A stretch of DNA of 59,843 nt from Acidobacteria bacterium RIFCSPLOWO2_12_FULL_68_19 (GTDB lineage: Bacteria; Acidobacteriota; Vicinamibacteria; Vicinamibacterales; UBA2999), in assembly GCA_001767525.1 (NCBI GenBank), contig MELF01000003.1:1-59843 (forward strand). Direction: 5' to 3'. A program made the translations under genes and the position numbers. The notes under the pieces were generated by a model that saw only the letters and a list, made by a program, of their open reading frames with translations, searched no databases and was not told the DNA's origin. Positions 59,759 through 59,843 of the stretch are shown here, in pieces (position 1 is the stretch's first letter; every line of letters starts with the position of its first letter).

Positions 59759-59843
59759 GTGACCGCGAAGGACCTTCGGCGCATCCTGAGGTCCTTCGGT
59801 TGCGTCGAGAGCCGGCAACGAGGCTCGCATCTACGCATCGAAT
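59759..59843 (+). CDS. hicA-like mRNA interferase, partial
   Basis: GTG 59759 opens a frame reading (M)TAKDLRRILRSFGCVESRQR then GSHLRI to the window end. The order K-L-R-R-I-L-x-S-F-G, then RQRGSH with the catalytic histidine, matches HicA toxins of type II TA systems. The 3' end and any hicB lie outside the window. Confidence 0.7.
   Translation, partial: MTAKDLRRILRSFGCVESRQRGSHLRIE

Overview
This is a high-GC chromosomal window with gene-dense, mostly overlapping operons on both strands. The lineage is an inference. The DUF1501/DUF1800 pair with a Tat signal, two M61 peptidases, bacillithiol genes (bshA/bshB1), a separate long-form HisG and many short hairpin repeats together suggest Acidobacteriota (Vicinamibacteria-like). 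No rRNA or marker gene is present to prove it.

Layout. 1-6.8 kb is a histidine operon, hisI-G-D-C-B-H-F-A. It is preceded by a 23-codon His-rich leader peptide and a terminator, i.e. a classical attenuator. hisE and a histidinol-phosphatase gene are not in the cluster. 6.8-10.2 kb is a defence/accessory patch: an AAA ATPase behind a long palindrome, then an AbiEi/AbiEii-like pair behind a promoter overlapped by a palindromic operator. 10.2-13.7 kb carries a UMF1-type transporter, a PQQ-type sugar dehydrogenase and a DUF6282 protein. 13.7-20.6 kb (minus) is a seven-gene TetR/HlyD/ABC/TolC/ABC/permease/permease efflux operon in which all six junctions overlap by exactly 4 nt. 20.6-25.6 kb has a TIGR01777 epimerase, a SYLF protein, DUF1501, DUF1800 and a VOC protein. 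25.6-30.1 kb is accessory: a tandem cupin, a DUF4160/HTH pair, a secreted metalloprotease-lectin fusion and an S23-type four-helix-bundle gene. 30.1-33.3 kb encodes bacillithiol biosynthesis (bshA, bshB1) and an FAD oxidoreductase. 33.5-39.7 kb has a penicillin-acylase-family hydrolase, purEK and icd, with two paralogous small coiled-coil membrane proteins around icd. 40.2-45.4 kb is a Na+/solute symporter, a 31-residue membrane peptide, argH and an M61 peptidase. 45.5-50.4 kb is a cytochrome c oxidase operon (I, III, a CxxC membrane peptide, II) followed by an FAD-linked oxidase. 50.4-59.1 kb has a second M61 peptidase, a 2'-5' RNA ligase-like protein, hemH, pdxA and an MmgE/PrpD-permease-metallohydrolase cluster. 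The right end has tRNA-Ser(GCU), a tRNA-Ser-like fragment and the start of a hicA-like gene.

The most unusual feature is a set of short-period repeat arrays scattered between and inside genes. One family is a tandem heptamer, TAG(G/C)NGG. It lies at gene 3' ends in the sense direction. The 7-nt period brings UAG into all three frames, and the first TAG (or the first in-frame TAG) is the stop codon of the gene. Other families (CCCAAC heptamers, GAAC arrays, CACAGAG octamers, CGCACC arrays) form hairpins between genes. Two arrays lie inside coding sequence: one at the N-terminus of HisB, and one in the linker peptide just before the catalytic serine of the penicillin acylase. Several promoters (abiEi-like, tetR, M61) place the -10 box 7-9 nt before the start codon, suggesting leaderless mRNAs.
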